Shown: positions 50,777-59,335 of the stretch, one piece after another
Layout of the letters: each line of letters starts with the position of its first letter
Numbering within the stretch: position 1 is the first letter of the stretch
From: JAXGYV01 sp040772045
GTDB taxonomy: Bacteria > Actinomycetota > Thermoleophilia > UBA2241
Assembly: GCA_040772045.1 (NCBI GenBank)
Contig: JAXGYV010000003.1
Span: 1 to 64,000 of the forward strand
Direction of reading: 5' to 3'
Length of the DNA stretch: 64,000 bases
Made by a program: the position numbers and the translations under genes
The notes under the pieces: generated by a model
Database searches by the model: none
The model's input: only the letters and a program-made list of their open reading frames with translations
Told to the model about the DNA's origin: nothing

Positions 50777-51727
50777 TTAGAGGCTCTTGAGCTTTTCCAC
50801 CAGCTTGGGGATCACCTGGAACATGTCGCCCACGATGCCGTAGTCCGCAAGCTGGAAGATGGGTGCGTCTTTGTCGGTATTGATGGCCGCGATGAGCTTC
50901 GACTGGCTCACGCCCACCGTGTGCTGGATCTGGCCGGAGATGCCCAGAGCCAGGTAGAGATCCGGCTTTGTCTTGGCGCCCGAGAGGCCGATGATGCGGT
51001 CTTCCGGCAGCCACTCGAAGTCCGCGATGCTCTTGGTGCAGCCAACCTCGGCCTGCAGAGCGGCGGCCAGCCCGTCGGCCACGGCCAGGTCCTCGCGCTT
51101 GGGGAACCCGCGGCCCACACCGATGATGAGCGGCGCGGCGTCCAGATTGACGGCCTGGCCCTCTTTGGCGCGGCGATCCACCACGCTGACCTTCGACGGG
51201 GTCAGCGACAGGGCCGGCGTTTCCACGGCGCCGGCGCCGGCCTGCGGCTCGCCGACCTCGAAGGTCTTGGGCATGACCGCGAAGACCTTAACCGCGGTGT
51301 CGATGCGCTCTTCGGCGACCGTGTTGCCGCCGAGAGCGTAGCGGCCGCCCACGAGCTGCCCGTCGGTGAGCACGAGCGAGTTGACATCGCTGACCGCGCC
51401 GGCGCCCAGCTTCTGCGCCAGCCGACCGGCCAGCTCTTTGCCACGGCGCGTGGAGCCGATCAGCACGTACGCGGCCGCGGCCTGCGTGGCGATCTGCGCC
51501 AGCGCATCGGCCACGACGTCGGCCTGCAGCCCGGCGAGGGCGGCGTCTTCGCTCACGTAAATGGTGTCGGCGCCGTGAGCGCCTAGATCCGCAGCCCGTC
51601 CCGCGGCGCCCTCGCCGAGGGCGGCGGCCGCCAGGCCGAGGCCGAGGGCCGCGGCGAACTCTTTGCCCTTGAAGGCGAGCTCGCGGGCGACCTCGGGCTT
51701 GTCGCTGTAGACGAGAATGACAGCCAT
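50777..51727 (-). CDS. etfA: Electron transfer flavoprotein, alpha subunit
   Basis: 316 residues. The C-terminal FAD domain is clear: LIIGVGRGFPKREDLAVADG, IIGLSGAKTKPDLYLALGIS, GQIQHTVGVSQSKLIAAINT and DAPIFQLADYGIVGDMFQVI. With EtfB it accepts electrons from an acyl-CoA dehydrogenase. Fourth gene of the fixC-fixX-etfB-etfA unit, the arrangement seen in fix and cai systems. Confidence 0.93.
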   Translation of the reverse strand: MAVILVYSDKPEVARELAFKGKEFAAALGLGLAAAALGEGAAGRAADLGAHGADTIYVSEDAALAGLQADVVADALAQIATQAAAAYVLIGSTRRGKELAGRLAQKLGAGAVSDVNSLVLTDGQLVGGRYALGGNTVAEERIDTAVKVFAVMPKTFEVGEPQAGAGAVETPALSLTPSKVSVVDRRAKEGQAVNLDAAPLIIGVGRGFPKREDLAVADGLAAALQAEVGCTKSIADFEWLPEDRIIGLSGAKTKPDLYLALGISGQIQHTVGVSQSKLIAAINTDKDAPIFQLADYGIVGDMFQVIPKLVEKLKSL

Positions 51728-51730
51728 CGG

Positions 51731-52513
51731 TTACCTCCCCAGCACGCCTTCTTTGATGAGCGCGTCGACCAAGCCCGCGGCCTGCGCTTCGGGATCGCCC
51801 TCAATCATGATGTGCTTACGATCTTGCTCCTCGGCCAGATTGCTGAGGACGCTCTTCTGGGTGGCCGCCGCGGCGGCGTCCAGGCCGAGGTCGGCCAGCG
51901 TGAACTCGGCCGTGGGCTTCTTGCCGGCCTTCATGATGTTCATGAGGCTCGGGATGCGCGGCTCGTTAATCTCGCTCACGACCGTGACGGCCGCGGGACA
52001 GGGCGCCTCGAGCGTCTCGATCATGTCGTCCATGCTGCGCTCCACACGCACGCCGGCGTCGGAGAGGGAGATCTTGCGCGCATAACCGATCTGCGGCACG
52101 CCGAGCAGCTCGGCGACGCGTGAGCCAACCTGGCCGCTGTAGTTGTCGGTGGAGCCTTCGCCGAAGAGCAGCAGATCGGCGCCGCCGACCTTCTCCACGG
52201 CCTTGGCCACGGCGGCCGCCACCGCGGCCTGATCGGTGGCCGCGAGCGCGGGATCGGAGACGATGACCGCTTCGTCGGCGCCCATGGCGAGCGCTTCCTT
52301 CATCGTCTCCTTGACCTTGCCATTCGCCTCGGCGACGGTGAGAGCCACGATGGTCGCGTCCGCGCCGCCTTCTTTGATCTGAATGGCGGCCTCGAGAGCG
52401 TTTTTCTCCAGGTCGCCGACTTTGTACGGGATGGCCTCCAGAACGGGCTCGCGATTCTTGATGCGCACCATCTGGAGGTCCATGTTCGTCTTCACGCAGA
52501 CGATGATCTTCAC
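51731..52513 (-). CDS. etfB: Electron transfer flavoprotein, beta subunit
   Basis: About 260 residues. I chose a GTG giving MKIIVCVKTNMDLQMVRIKN, with AAGGG eight bases upstream; an ATG two codons earlier is also possible. NALEAAIQIKEGGADATIVA, MGADEAVIVSD, GSTDNYSGQVGSRVAELLGV and CPAAVTVVSEINEPRIPSLM are ETF-beta features. Three bases before etfA. Confidence 0.92.
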   Translation of the reverse strand: MKIIVCVKTNMDLQMVRIKNREPVLEAIPYKVGDLEKNALEAAIQIKEGGADATIVALTVAEANGKVKETMKEALAMGADEAVIVSDPALAATDQAAVAAAVAKAVEKVGGADLLLFGEGSTDNYSGQVGSRVAELLGVPQIGYARKISLSDAGVRVERSMDDMIETLEAPCPAAVTVVSEINEPRIPSLMNIMKAGKKPTAEFTLADLGLDAAAAATQKSVLSNLAEEQDRKHIMIEGDPEAQAAGLVDALIKEGVLGR

Positions 52514-52546
52514 AGTCATCACCCTTCGGTCACGTAGCCCGGAGCA

Positions 52547-52822
52547 TCAGCTCATCCGGTACTGGACGCCGAATTCACCGCGCGGGTAGTGCCACTGCAG
52601 CGCCCGCGCATCGCAGCAGATGAGGCAGGTGCCACACTCCAGGCACCCCTCCCAGTTGACCACCACGTCGCCCTCGTCATTCAGCTCATAGAGGTCGGCG
52701 GGGCAGACGGTGAGGCAGACCTTTTTCTTGCACACCGCGCGGCACGTCTCGTGGTCGATGACGATGTGCGGCTCCTTGTCGAGCTTGAAAACGTCGAGCC
52801 CCAACTTCGCGTCGATCTTCAT
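52547..52822 (-). CDS. fixX: FixX-like ferredoxin
   Basis: 91 residues. It has CRAVCKKKVCLTVCPADLYE and a second set CLECGTCLICCDARALQW, as in FixX/YdiT proteins that pair with FixC. Fifteen bases after fixC. It passes electrons between FixC and its acceptor. Confidence 0.93.
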   Translation of the reverse strand: MKIDAKLGLDVFKLDKEPHIVIDHETCRAVCKKKVCLTVCPADLYELNDEGDVVVNWEGCLECGTCLICCDARALQWHYPRGEFGVQYRMS

Positions 52823-52837
52823 GCTCCTCCCTCCCTC

Positions 52838-54130
52838 CTACATCTTGCGGAAGGACAGCATGTCCTTCATGGTGGCGATGTTCATGAAGTCTTTGCGCAC
52901 ACCCTTGAAAGCCTTGGACACGATGCGCTTGGTTGGACCCGGACCGAAGGTGAACATCTGCTGCATGAGATCGGTAACGGCGTCTGGGTAGTGCGAGAAG
53001 AGCCGGCGATTCTCGATGATGGAGGGGATCGCCACGCCAGTGTGCATGTCCTTCAGCACGAAGCTGTGGTCGAGGTACTCCTTGTAGCGCGCCAAGCCGG
53101 CCGCCGAATAGTCGCCGCCGGCCTTGCGGGCGTCGACGATGGCCTTTGCCGCGTAGTAGCCGGAGGCGAAGGCGAAGTCCATGCCGCGCACCGTGATCAG
53201 CGCGTTCAGAGACAAACCGGCGGCATCGCCGGTCATCACGTAGCCGTCGCCGAACAGGTGCGGCACCTTGGCGATGCCGCCCTCGGGCACCGCGTGCGCC
53301 GAGTACTCGGCCACGGTGCCGTCTTTCACCAGCGGCTTGATCTGCGGCAGCTCTTTGAACTCGTCCAAGAGCTGCCAGCTCTCGAGATCGTCCGTACGCT
53401 CTTTCATCCACTCCATGCCGACCACGATGCCGAGTGCGATGGAGTCTTTGTTGGTGTACAGGAAGCCGCCGCCCATCATGCCCTTGGTCACGGAGCCCAT
53501 GAAGAGCTGAGCGGCACCCTCGCCTTCGTTGAGGTGCCAACGGTCCTCGATGACCCCAGGCGGCAGCTCGATGATCTCCTTGTAGCCGAGCGCGTGCGTC
53601 TTGGCCTCTGGCTTTTCCCGCAGGCCGGCGGGCTCGCTCACCAGGCCGAGGACGCCCTCCGCGATCACCGTAACATCGGCGCCGATTTCGTCTTCGCCGG
53701 CACGAATGCCAATGACCTTACCGCCCTCTTTGAGCAGCGCGTCGGCGCGCATGTTGGGGATCACCATGCCGCCCTTTTCGGCGACCTTGTCGGCCAGCCA
53801 CTGATCGAGCTTGGCGCGCATTACGGTGTACGATTGAGGCGCCGCGCCGCCGAAGCCATCGGCCGCGATCTCGAAGGTCGCCTGCCGGCCCTCCGCCATC
53901 ATGGTGATGAGCTCACGAACCACGGGGCGCTCGAGCGGCGCCTCCTCCCAAAGCTCCGGATACAGGTCGCGGATTACACTCGTATATAGGCGGCCGCCGG
54001 TGACGTTCTTGGCGCCGGAGTAGTTGCCGCGCTCCAAGACCATGACCTCCAAACCCTCGGAGGCCAGGCCGTACGCTGCAGCCAAGCCGGCCAAACCACC
54101 GCCGACGACGATGCAGTCGACCTTCTCCAT
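52838..54130 (-). CDS. fixC: FixC-like FAD-dependent ETF dehydrogenase
   Basis: 430 residues. The N-terminal FAD site is CIVVGGGLAGLAAAYGLASE and VMVLERGNYSGAKNVTGGRL follows; GYVMTGDAAGLSLNALITVR is the second FAD motif. It is close to FixC/CaiC-type ETF:quinone oxidoreductase-like proteins. In such four-gene sets (FixABCX) electrons can be split between ferredoxin and quinone (bifurcation), but this cannot be shown from the sequence. GGAGG precedes the ATG. Confidence 0.93.
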   Translation of the reverse strand: MEKVDCIVVGGGLAGLAAAYGLASEGLEVMVLERGNYSGAKNVTGGRLYTSVIRDLYPELWEEAPLERPVVRELITMMAEGRQATFEIAADGFGGAAPQSYTVMRAKLDQWLADKVAEKGGMVIPNMRADALLKEGGKVIGIRAGEDEIGADVTVIAEGVLGLVSEPAGLREKPEAKTHALGYKEIIELPPGVIEDRWHLNEGEGAAQLFMGSVTKGMMGGGFLYTNKDSIALGIVVGMEWMKERTDDLESWQLLDEFKELPQIKPLVKDGTVAEYSAHAVPEGGIAKVPHLFGDGYVMTGDAAGLSLNALITVRGMDFAFASGYYAAKAIVDARKAGGDYSAAGLARYKEYLDHSFVLKDMHTGVAIPSIIENRRLFSHYPDAVTDLMQQMFTFGPGPTKRIVSKAFKGVRKDFMNIATMKDMLSFRKM

Positions 54131-54239
54131 ATTGTCGCGTCACCTCCTCGAGGTCTGGTACTGCGCTCCATCGTTTGACGCCTGGTGTGGTCTTTGGCCA
54201 CCGCCTAGGTCTGCGCGCAGAACGTGGCTTCAAAAAACC

Positions 54240-54321
54240 GGGGCGGGCGGCCAGGCGACGCACGGCCGCCCGCCCCCTTGATCCTTTTCTTCAGTCCCTG
54301 GCGGCTCACGCCGCCAGGGAC
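54240..54321 (-). terminator. Intrinsic terminator and second hairpin after acyl-CoA dehydrogenase
   Basis: The 13-bp perfect stem 54240-54252 with 54264-54276 is followed on the minus strand by GGTTTTTTG, a good intrinsic terminator. A second perfect 11-bp stem lies between it and the gene (54294-54304 with 54311-54321). Some read-through into fixC is possible. Confidence 0.8.
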
Positions 54322-54372
54322 CTCTTACGGTCTGGCGTGTCGCGCGCTGGCGTACACGCTAGGCCGCGCGAC

Positions 54373-55602
54373 TCACCAACGATCGTGGAACGGATTGTGC
54401 GCCTCGCCCCACTCGTCGCGGGCGATGATGCCGCGCATGATGTTCAAGCCGCCCTCGGCACCAACCTCGTAGCTCATGACGCCGCGGAGCAGCATCTCGA
54501 GCGGGGTGTCCTTGGTGTAGCCGAAGCCGCCGTGGTAGATCATGCCGTGACGGGCGATGTCGTGACCCAGGGTCGGCGAGAGGCACTTGCAGGTGGAGAT
54601 GACCTTGTTGATGTCTTTGCGGCTGAAAGTGCCAGGGTTCTGGCTCTCGTAGCCGATCATCCAAGCGCCGCGGGTCAGGTTCAGCTTGAGCATGTCGAGC
54701 AGCATCCAATCGTTGGCCATCTCGAAGGAGATGCCCTCGAACTTGCCCAACGGCTTGCCGAAGACCATGCGCTGGGCGGTGTACTCGGCGCTGATCTCGA
54801 GTGCCTTCTCGGCGCCGCCGAGGCAGGCCGCCGCCACGAGCACGCGAGCCGCGTTGAACCCGTCCATGTTCACGTAGAAGCCCCTGTCGACCTCACCGAG
54901 GACACACCACTCGGGGATCTCGACGTCTTTGTAGATCCAGCCGCCGGTGCTGAGGCCCATGCGGCCCATGTCCTTGTAGACCGAGTAGCTGACACCCGGC
55001 AGGCTGGCGTCGACCCACATGAAGGTCATGCCCTTGTTGCCCTTGCTCGGGTCGGTGCGCACCAGGGTGCAGTGACCGCTCGGGCTGCCCCACTTGATGC
55101 ACTCCTTGGGGCCGGACACGTAGGCCTTCTCGCCGTTGAGGATGAACTTGTCGCCCTTGCGCACGGCGGTCGTCTTGATGTTGGCGAGGTCCGAACCGCC
55201 ACCGGGCTCGGTGGTGTTGATGCCAGCGAACAGCTTGCCCGCCGCGATCTTCGGCAGCACGAGCTCCTTGAGCTTCTGCGTGCCGTACTTGTTCACGATG
55301 TACGCCCAGCCGATGGTGAGCAACGTGTAGACGGGCGTGGACATCGAGAGATCGGCGCGAGCGATCTCGTGGATGGTGAGCATCCCGTAGACTGGCTCCT
55401 CGCCGGGCACGGCGCAGCCACCGAACTCCTCGGGGATGGTCACACCGAACATACCCAACTCGGCCATACCGGCGGTGATGTCGTCCGGAATACCGTCCTC
55501 GGCCTCGTCGATAGCCCGCGCACGCGGCTCGAGGTTCTTCACGAGCCACTCGCGAATCGACTGCTTATAGAGCTGTTGTTCGGTGGTCAGCCTGAAATCC
55601 AT
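54373..55602 (-). CDS. Acyl-CoA dehydrogenase
   Basis: 409 residues from MDFRLTTEQQLYKQSIREWL. It has FAGINTTEPGGGSDLANIKT (flavin and substrate contact), GKFILNGEKAYVSGP-like sequence, AQRMVFGKPLGKFEGISFEM and HGGFGYTKDTPLEMLLRGVM, with GIIARDEW near the end. It is a soluble flavoenzyme that oxidises a short- or branched-chain acyl-CoA and hands electrons to ETF, encoded next in the same orientation. Resembles CaiA-like and glutaryl/isovaleryl-type enzymes; the substrate is not certain. Confidence 0.92.
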   Translation of the reverse strand: MDFRLTTEQQLYKQSIREWLVKNLEPRARAIDEAEDGIPDDITAGMAELGMFGVTIPEEFGGCAVPGEEPVYGMLTIHEIARADLSMSTPVYTLLTIGWAYIVNKYGTQKLKELVLPKIAAGKLFAGINTTEPGGGSDLANIKTTAVRKGDKFILNGEKAYVSGPKECIKWGSPSGHCTLVRTDPSKGNKGMTFMWVDASLPGVSYSVYKDMGRMGLSTGGWIYKDVEIPEWCVLGEVDRGFYVNMDGFNAARVLVAAACLGGAEKALEISAEYTAQRMVFGKPLGKFEGISFEMANDWMLLDMLKLNLTRGAWMIGYESQNPGTFSRKDINKVISTCKCLSPTLGHDIARHGMIYHGGFGYTKDTPLEMLLRGVMSYEVGAEGGLNIMRGIIARDEWGEAHNPFHDRW

Positions 55603-55679
55603 ACTGTTCCTCCTTCCGGGAGCCCTCACGCTCCTCCAACCCGAGTGTGTGATGACTGGACAAGCCCTGGAAGACACGA

Positions 55680-55715
55680 AACCCCCAGGGCGCATGTCGA
55701 CGCGCGCTGGGGGTT
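55680..55715 (-). terminator. Terminator-like hairpin between DUF3870 gene and acyl-CoA dehydrogenase
   Basis: AACCCCCAG and CTGGGGGTT arms (55680-55688 and 55707-55715) enclose a GC-rich inner stem. On the minus strand it is 120 bases past the DUF3870 stop and 78 bases before the dehydrogenase start. Confidence 0.55.
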
Positions 55716-55835
55716 CACAGCCGTGCGAGGCAGACAGAGACGGGGTGTCTTCCTCAAGCTATGCGTGCAGCGCGCACATCATACACGACAGCATAGGGGA
55801 TGCAAAAGCCTCCGACTGTCCAATAGTCCAAACCG

Positions 55836-56195
55836 TCAGACGCCGTGTCCTCCATCTGCGGCAGCGCCGGCGACTTCCGACTGCTCAGCCACCAGCGGCG
55901 AGTGATCGACTGCTTCGTAAACCTTCCGTAGCGCGGATACGAGCGCTCCTTGCGAGTGTCCCCGGTACCGCTCGCGGATGGACCTCTCGATTAAGTCTCG
56001 TTCGGTGACCACATTCAGGCCGGTCACCAAGCGACCGAAGAAATCGCGGGAGAGGTCCATCATCAAGGACGAGGTCGCGCCGAGAATAACCCCCGTCTCA
56101 TCGACCTCGACCACCACGCCAACACGGCTGTACAGGGCCTGATGCGAGACATCCTGGGGCAGACGCGCATAGCCCGAGAAGAGGAAACTCTTCAC
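55836..56195 (-). CDS. DUF3870-domain protein
   Basis: 119 residues from a GTG with AAGGAGG five bases upstream. SFLFSGYARLPQDVSHQALY, VVVEVDETGVILGATSSLMM and LVTGLNVVTERDLIERSIRE are the family core. DUF3870 genes are found beside CoA-transferase and acyl-CoA genes in anaerobes; role unknown. Divergent from the CoA-transferase operon here. Confidence 0.85.
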   Translation of the reverse strand: MKSFLFSGYARLPQDVSHQALYSRVGVVVEVDETGVILGATSSLMMDLSRDFFGRLVTGLNVVTERDLIERSIRERYRGHSQGALVSALRKVYEAVDHSPLVAEQSEVAGAAADGGHGV

Positions 56196-56228
56196 AAACA
56201 CCTCCTTGTGGTGAGAGACAGCGGCGCC

Positions 56229-56257
56229 AGTGTAGCATCGGGGGGCAAACACGGTAA
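56229..56257 (-). promoter_or_regulatory. Candidate promoter of the DUF3870 gene
   Basis: Minus strand TTACCG (complement of 56252-56257), 17 bases, TACACT (complement of 56229-56234) with an upstream TGC. The rest of the divergent gap to 56544 has a GGGAGCCC/GGGCTCCC stem (56440-56447 with 56457-56464) and a doubled GCGCCCAGCGCGC, but no gene. Confidence 0.45.
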
Positions 56258-56544
56258 GAGCAGCGCCGGTGTACAGCACCATCAAGCTGAGCGCGACGAT
56301 CGGCCGGGCGCGCGGTGCGCCCAGCGCGCTTGCGTGCGCCCAGCGCGCGTGTATCATGTGGACGCTGTCCCACAGCCGCGAGCCCGCCGTGTACCGGCGC
56401 GCACCACCCGGCTGTGAGCCCCGGCCGCCAACTGGTACTGGGAGCCCTACCTACCCGGGCTCCCGTCGACATGGGTCCCAGCCCCGGCGCCCGCCGGCCG
56501 GTCCGCCAGAGGGTGTTCCACTCGACCACGGAGGGAAGCGCCGA

Positions 56545-57561
56545 ATGAGTGACGCCAGCCAGCGGTGCGAGCTCGCCCGGATCAGCGAGCAGTACCCGGA
56601 CATCTGCGACAAGCTGCTCACACCGAAAGAGGCTGTCGCCCGGTATGTAAAGAACGAATCGATGATCGCCATCGGCGGTTTCACCATTAACCGTAATCCG
56701 ATGGCGCTCATCTACGAGATGGTGCGCCAACGTGTGCGCGACCTCCACCTCGTCGCCCACTCCAACGGCCAGGGCCTCGACGTGCTCGTCGGAGCCGGCT
56801 GCGTGCGCCGTCTAGAGGTCGCGTACGGCGGCAACGGCCGCTTTGCCCCCACCTGTTTCCGGTTTCGCAAAGCGGTGGAGCGCGGCGAGCTCCTGGTGGA
56901 GGACTACTCGAACTACCAGATGACCCTTCGCTTCTTGGCCGGCGCCCTCAGCGTCCCGTTCGTGCCCACCAAATCCGGCCTGCAGACCGACCTGGTCCGC
57001 TACGAGGGTTTCTCCGAAGAGATGCGCGCCGCCGAATGCCTGCCGAAGAAGAAGCTCATCGTAACCCCCAATCCCTTCGGTACCGACGGCGACGATGTGC
57101 TCCTTCTTCCCGCACTCACTCCGGATGTTACGCTCCTGCACGCGCAGTATGTCGGCGACGACGGCACCGTGCGCATCAAGGGCCTCAGCTTCGCCGACCT
57201 CGAGCAGGCAAAAGCTGCCGGCGCCGTCATCGTCAGTTGCGAGGAGATCGTGCCGCGCTGGTACCTGCGCCAAGACCCCGACCAAAACTGCTTGCCGCCG
57301 TTCCTGGTCGACGCGTACGTCCTCGCGCCCTACGGCGCGCACCCCACCGCCTGTCACTACTTCTACGACTACGACCCAGCACACCTGAATATGTACAAGG
57401 TCATGGCCAAAGACGATGAGCAGTGGCAGCGCTATCTCGACGAGTGGGTTTACGGCGTCGCCGATCACGAGGACTATCTCGACAAGGTTGGCGGCAGCGC
57501 GCTGATGCGTATCCGCGCCGACTCGGTGCTCGGCTTTGCCCCCGGGCTCGACCGCAGATGA
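56545..57561 (+). CDS. CoA-transferase, alpha subunit (glutaconate CoA-transferase type)
   Basis: 338 residues with GGAGGG about nine bases before the ATG. LLTPKEAVARYVKNESMIAI and GGFTINRNPMALIYEMVRQR start the family I CoA-transferase fold, and VTLLHAQYVGDDGTVRIKGL is the conserved inner strand. It makes a heterodimer with the next gene product and moves CoA between acids, supplying the CoA ester for the dehydrogenase. The acid is unknown. Confidence 0.88.
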   Translation: MSDASQRCELARISEQYPDICDKLLTPKEAVARYVKNESMIAIGGFTINRNPMALIYEMVRQRVRDLHLVAHSNGQGLDVLVGAGCVRRLEVAYGGNGRFAPTCFRFRKAVERGELLVEDYSNYQMTLRFLAGALSVPFVPTKSGLQTDLVRYEGFSEEMRAAECLPKKKLIVTPNPFGTDGDDVLLLPALTPDVTLLHAQYVGDDGTVRIKGLSFADLEQAKAAGAVIVSCEEIVPRWYLRQDPDQNCLPPFLVDAYVLAPYGAHPTACHYFYDYDPAHLNMYKVMAKDDEQWQRYLDEWVYGVADHEDYLDKVGGSALMRIRADSVLGFAPGLDRR

Positions 57562-57575
57562 GGGAGGAGGACATC

Positions 57576-58358
57576 GTGCCGAACACCGAGACCCAAGTAC
57601 TGCAGTACACCTCACGCGAGATGATGGCCATCGCCGCCGGCCGCTTTATCCGCAACGGCGACGTGCTGTTCGCCGGTACCGGAGTCGCCATGCTAGCGGC
57701 GTGCGTGGCCAAGCGTATCCATGCCCCCAAGGCCGTCGTGTTCTTCGAGACGGGGGGCATAGACCCCGCCCTCACAGAACTTCCCCTCGCCGTCGCCGAC
57801 CCTCGTGTGATGGACGAGACCAGCATGAATAGCGGCCTCATCGAATCGTTCTCCATCGTCGCTCACCGCAAGCTGCACACCATCGCCTTCCTCGGTGCCG
57901 CTCAGGTCGACCGTTACGGCAACCTCAACTCAACGTGCATCGGCGACTACCACAAGCCAACAGTCCGTTTCAGCGGCTCTGGTGGTGCCTGCGACGCCGG
58001 CTCCCTGGCCTCTGCTTTCATCGTCTTCATGCAGCATGGCCGGCGGAAGTTCGTGGAGCAACTGGACTACCTCACGACGCCCGGATGGCTCACCGGCGGC
58101 GACTCCCGCCGCGCCGCGGGGTTCGCCCGCGGCGGCCCCATCGCCGTGGTCAGCGATCTCGGCGTGATGAAGTTCCGCGAAGACAGCAAAGAGATGTACC
58201 TCGCCGAGTACTACCCCGGCGTTACGATCGACGAGATCCTCGAGCACACCGGCTTCCAGCTCGACGCTTCAGACGCGGTGGAAGCGATCCCGCCAAACGA
58301 GAAAGAGCTGCGGATCCTGCGCACCAACGTCGATCCGCAGCGGCTCATCCTCGGATAG
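57576..58358 (+). CDS. CoA-transferase, beta subunit
   Basis: 260 residues from a GTG five bases after AGGAGG; an ATG at 57558 overlaps the stop region of the alpha gene. MMAIAAGRFIRNGDVLFAGT and VAMLAACVAKRIHAPKAVVF match the glutaconate CoA-transferase beta chain, but where the active-site Glu is expected the segment reads VFFETGGIDP, which keeps an acidic residue. GAAQVDRYGNLNSTCIGDY is the second hallmark. Confidence 0.88.
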   Translation: MPNTETQVLQYTSREMMAIAAGRFIRNGDVLFAGTGVAMLAACVAKRIHAPKAVVFFETGGIDPALTELPLAVADPRVMDETSMNSGLIESFSIVAHRKLHTIAFLGAAQVDRYGNLNSTCIGDYHKPTVRFSGSGGACDAGSLASAFIVFMQHGRRKFVEQLDYLTTPGWLTGGDSRRAAGFARGGPIAVVSDLGVMKFREDSKEMYLAEYYPGVTIDEILEHTGFQLDASDAVEAIPPNEKELRILRTNVDPQRLILG

Positions 58359-58686
58359 CGCCAGCGTAAGCATCGCCGTACTCCGCCCTGCTCGCCGAGC
58401 AGATCGTCGCCCCGCGCCCACAGGAGTGCAGGGGCGAGCGGAGCGATCGCTGCCGGGACGCGCGTCGTCCTGCTTCGCAGAAGCGTAGAGGCAGGATCGA
58501 GAGGAGCGCACGTCGCCGGCGCGTGCTTAGAAAAGGGCGAGGTGTGGGTACCGTAGGCGTCGAAGCACGCGCCGGCATGGTGCGCTCGCCACACCTCTGC
58601 TCTTCGCACCGCCGGCGAGCGTGCGGGCCACGCGGACGCCTCCTCGTTTCCGTACGCCGACGCTGTCGACCGAAAGGAGCCGACGA
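58359..58686 (+). other. Gap with large inverted repeat between CoA-transferase and ferritin genes
   Basis: No gene is visible. GCCGGCGCGTGCTT (58515-58528) is the exact complement of 58563-58576, and GAGGTGTGG/CCACACCTC nearby forms another pair. They may end the CoA-transferase transcript. AAAGGAG lies before the ferritin start. Confidence 0.5.
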
Positions 58687-59208
58687 ATGCTGGACAAGCG
58701 AGTCGAAGACGCGATCAACGATCAGCTGAATTTCGAGCTGTACAGCGCCTACATCTACTACTCGATGCAGTCGTGGTTCGAGAACCAGGGCATGACCGGC
58801 TTCGCCAACTGGATGGCGGTACAGGTTAAGGAAGAGATGAGCCACGCACAGATCATGTTCAATCACGTGAACGAGCGTGGCGGCAGAGTGTTGCTCGCAG
58901 GCATCGCCGGTCCCGCCAACGCCTGGAAGTCGCCCCTGCACATCTTCCAGACGGCCCTCGAGCACGAACAGATCGTCACCGACCGCATCAACAAGATCAT
59001 GGACCTGGCCATCGAGATTAAGGATCACGCGACCGTCCAGTTCCTGCAGTGGTTCGTTGCCGAGCAGGTCGAGGAAGAGGCCTCCGCGGGCGAGATCGTC
59101 AATAAGCTCGAATGGGCGCAAGACGCAGCGGGCGCGCTCTATCAGATAGACAAGGAGCTCGGCGCACGAGTGTTCACCGTACCTTCGCCGCTGGCGGCGA
59201 GCGCGTAG
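58687..59208 (+). CDS. Ferritin
   Basis: 173 residues. It has the ferroxidase ligands in ELYSAYIYYSMQSWFENQGM, KEEMSHAQIMFNHV (E and H), the loop GPANAWKSPL and FVAEQVEEEASAGEIVNKLE, as in bacterial FtnA. It oxidises Fe(II) and stores iron in a 24-mer. Single gene, followed by a strong terminator. Confidence 0.93.
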   Translation: MLDKRVEDAINDQLNFELYSAYIYYSMQSWFENQGMTGFANWMAVQVKEEMSHAQIMFNHVNERGGRVLLAGIAGPANAWKSPLHIFQTALEHEQIVTDRINKIMDLAIEIKDHATVQFLQWFVAEQVEEEASAGEIVNKLEWAQDAAGALYQIDKELGARVFTVPSPLAASA

Positions 59209-59258
59209 CACTCGGCAGCGGGAGCTCGCCAAGCCTCGCCGGCGAGCGACGGGGAGTG

Positions 59259-59312
59259 GAGGACGGGGCGGGCGGCCCTGAAAAGCCCTGGAGGACCGCC
59301 CGCCCCGTCCTC
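59259..59312 (+). terminator. Terminator after ferritin gene
   Basis: Perfect 17-bp GC-rich stem, 59259-59275 with 59296-59312, between the ferritin and the convergent M48 gene. Confidence 0.7.
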
Positions 59313-59335
59313 TCATCTGCAGCGGACTCAGGAGG

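Noticed and set aside
55603..55835. Riboswitch in the acyl-CoA dehydrogenase leader
   Set aside because: Only one terminator-like hairpin is seen, best explained as the end of the DUF3870 transcript; no conserved aptamer core.
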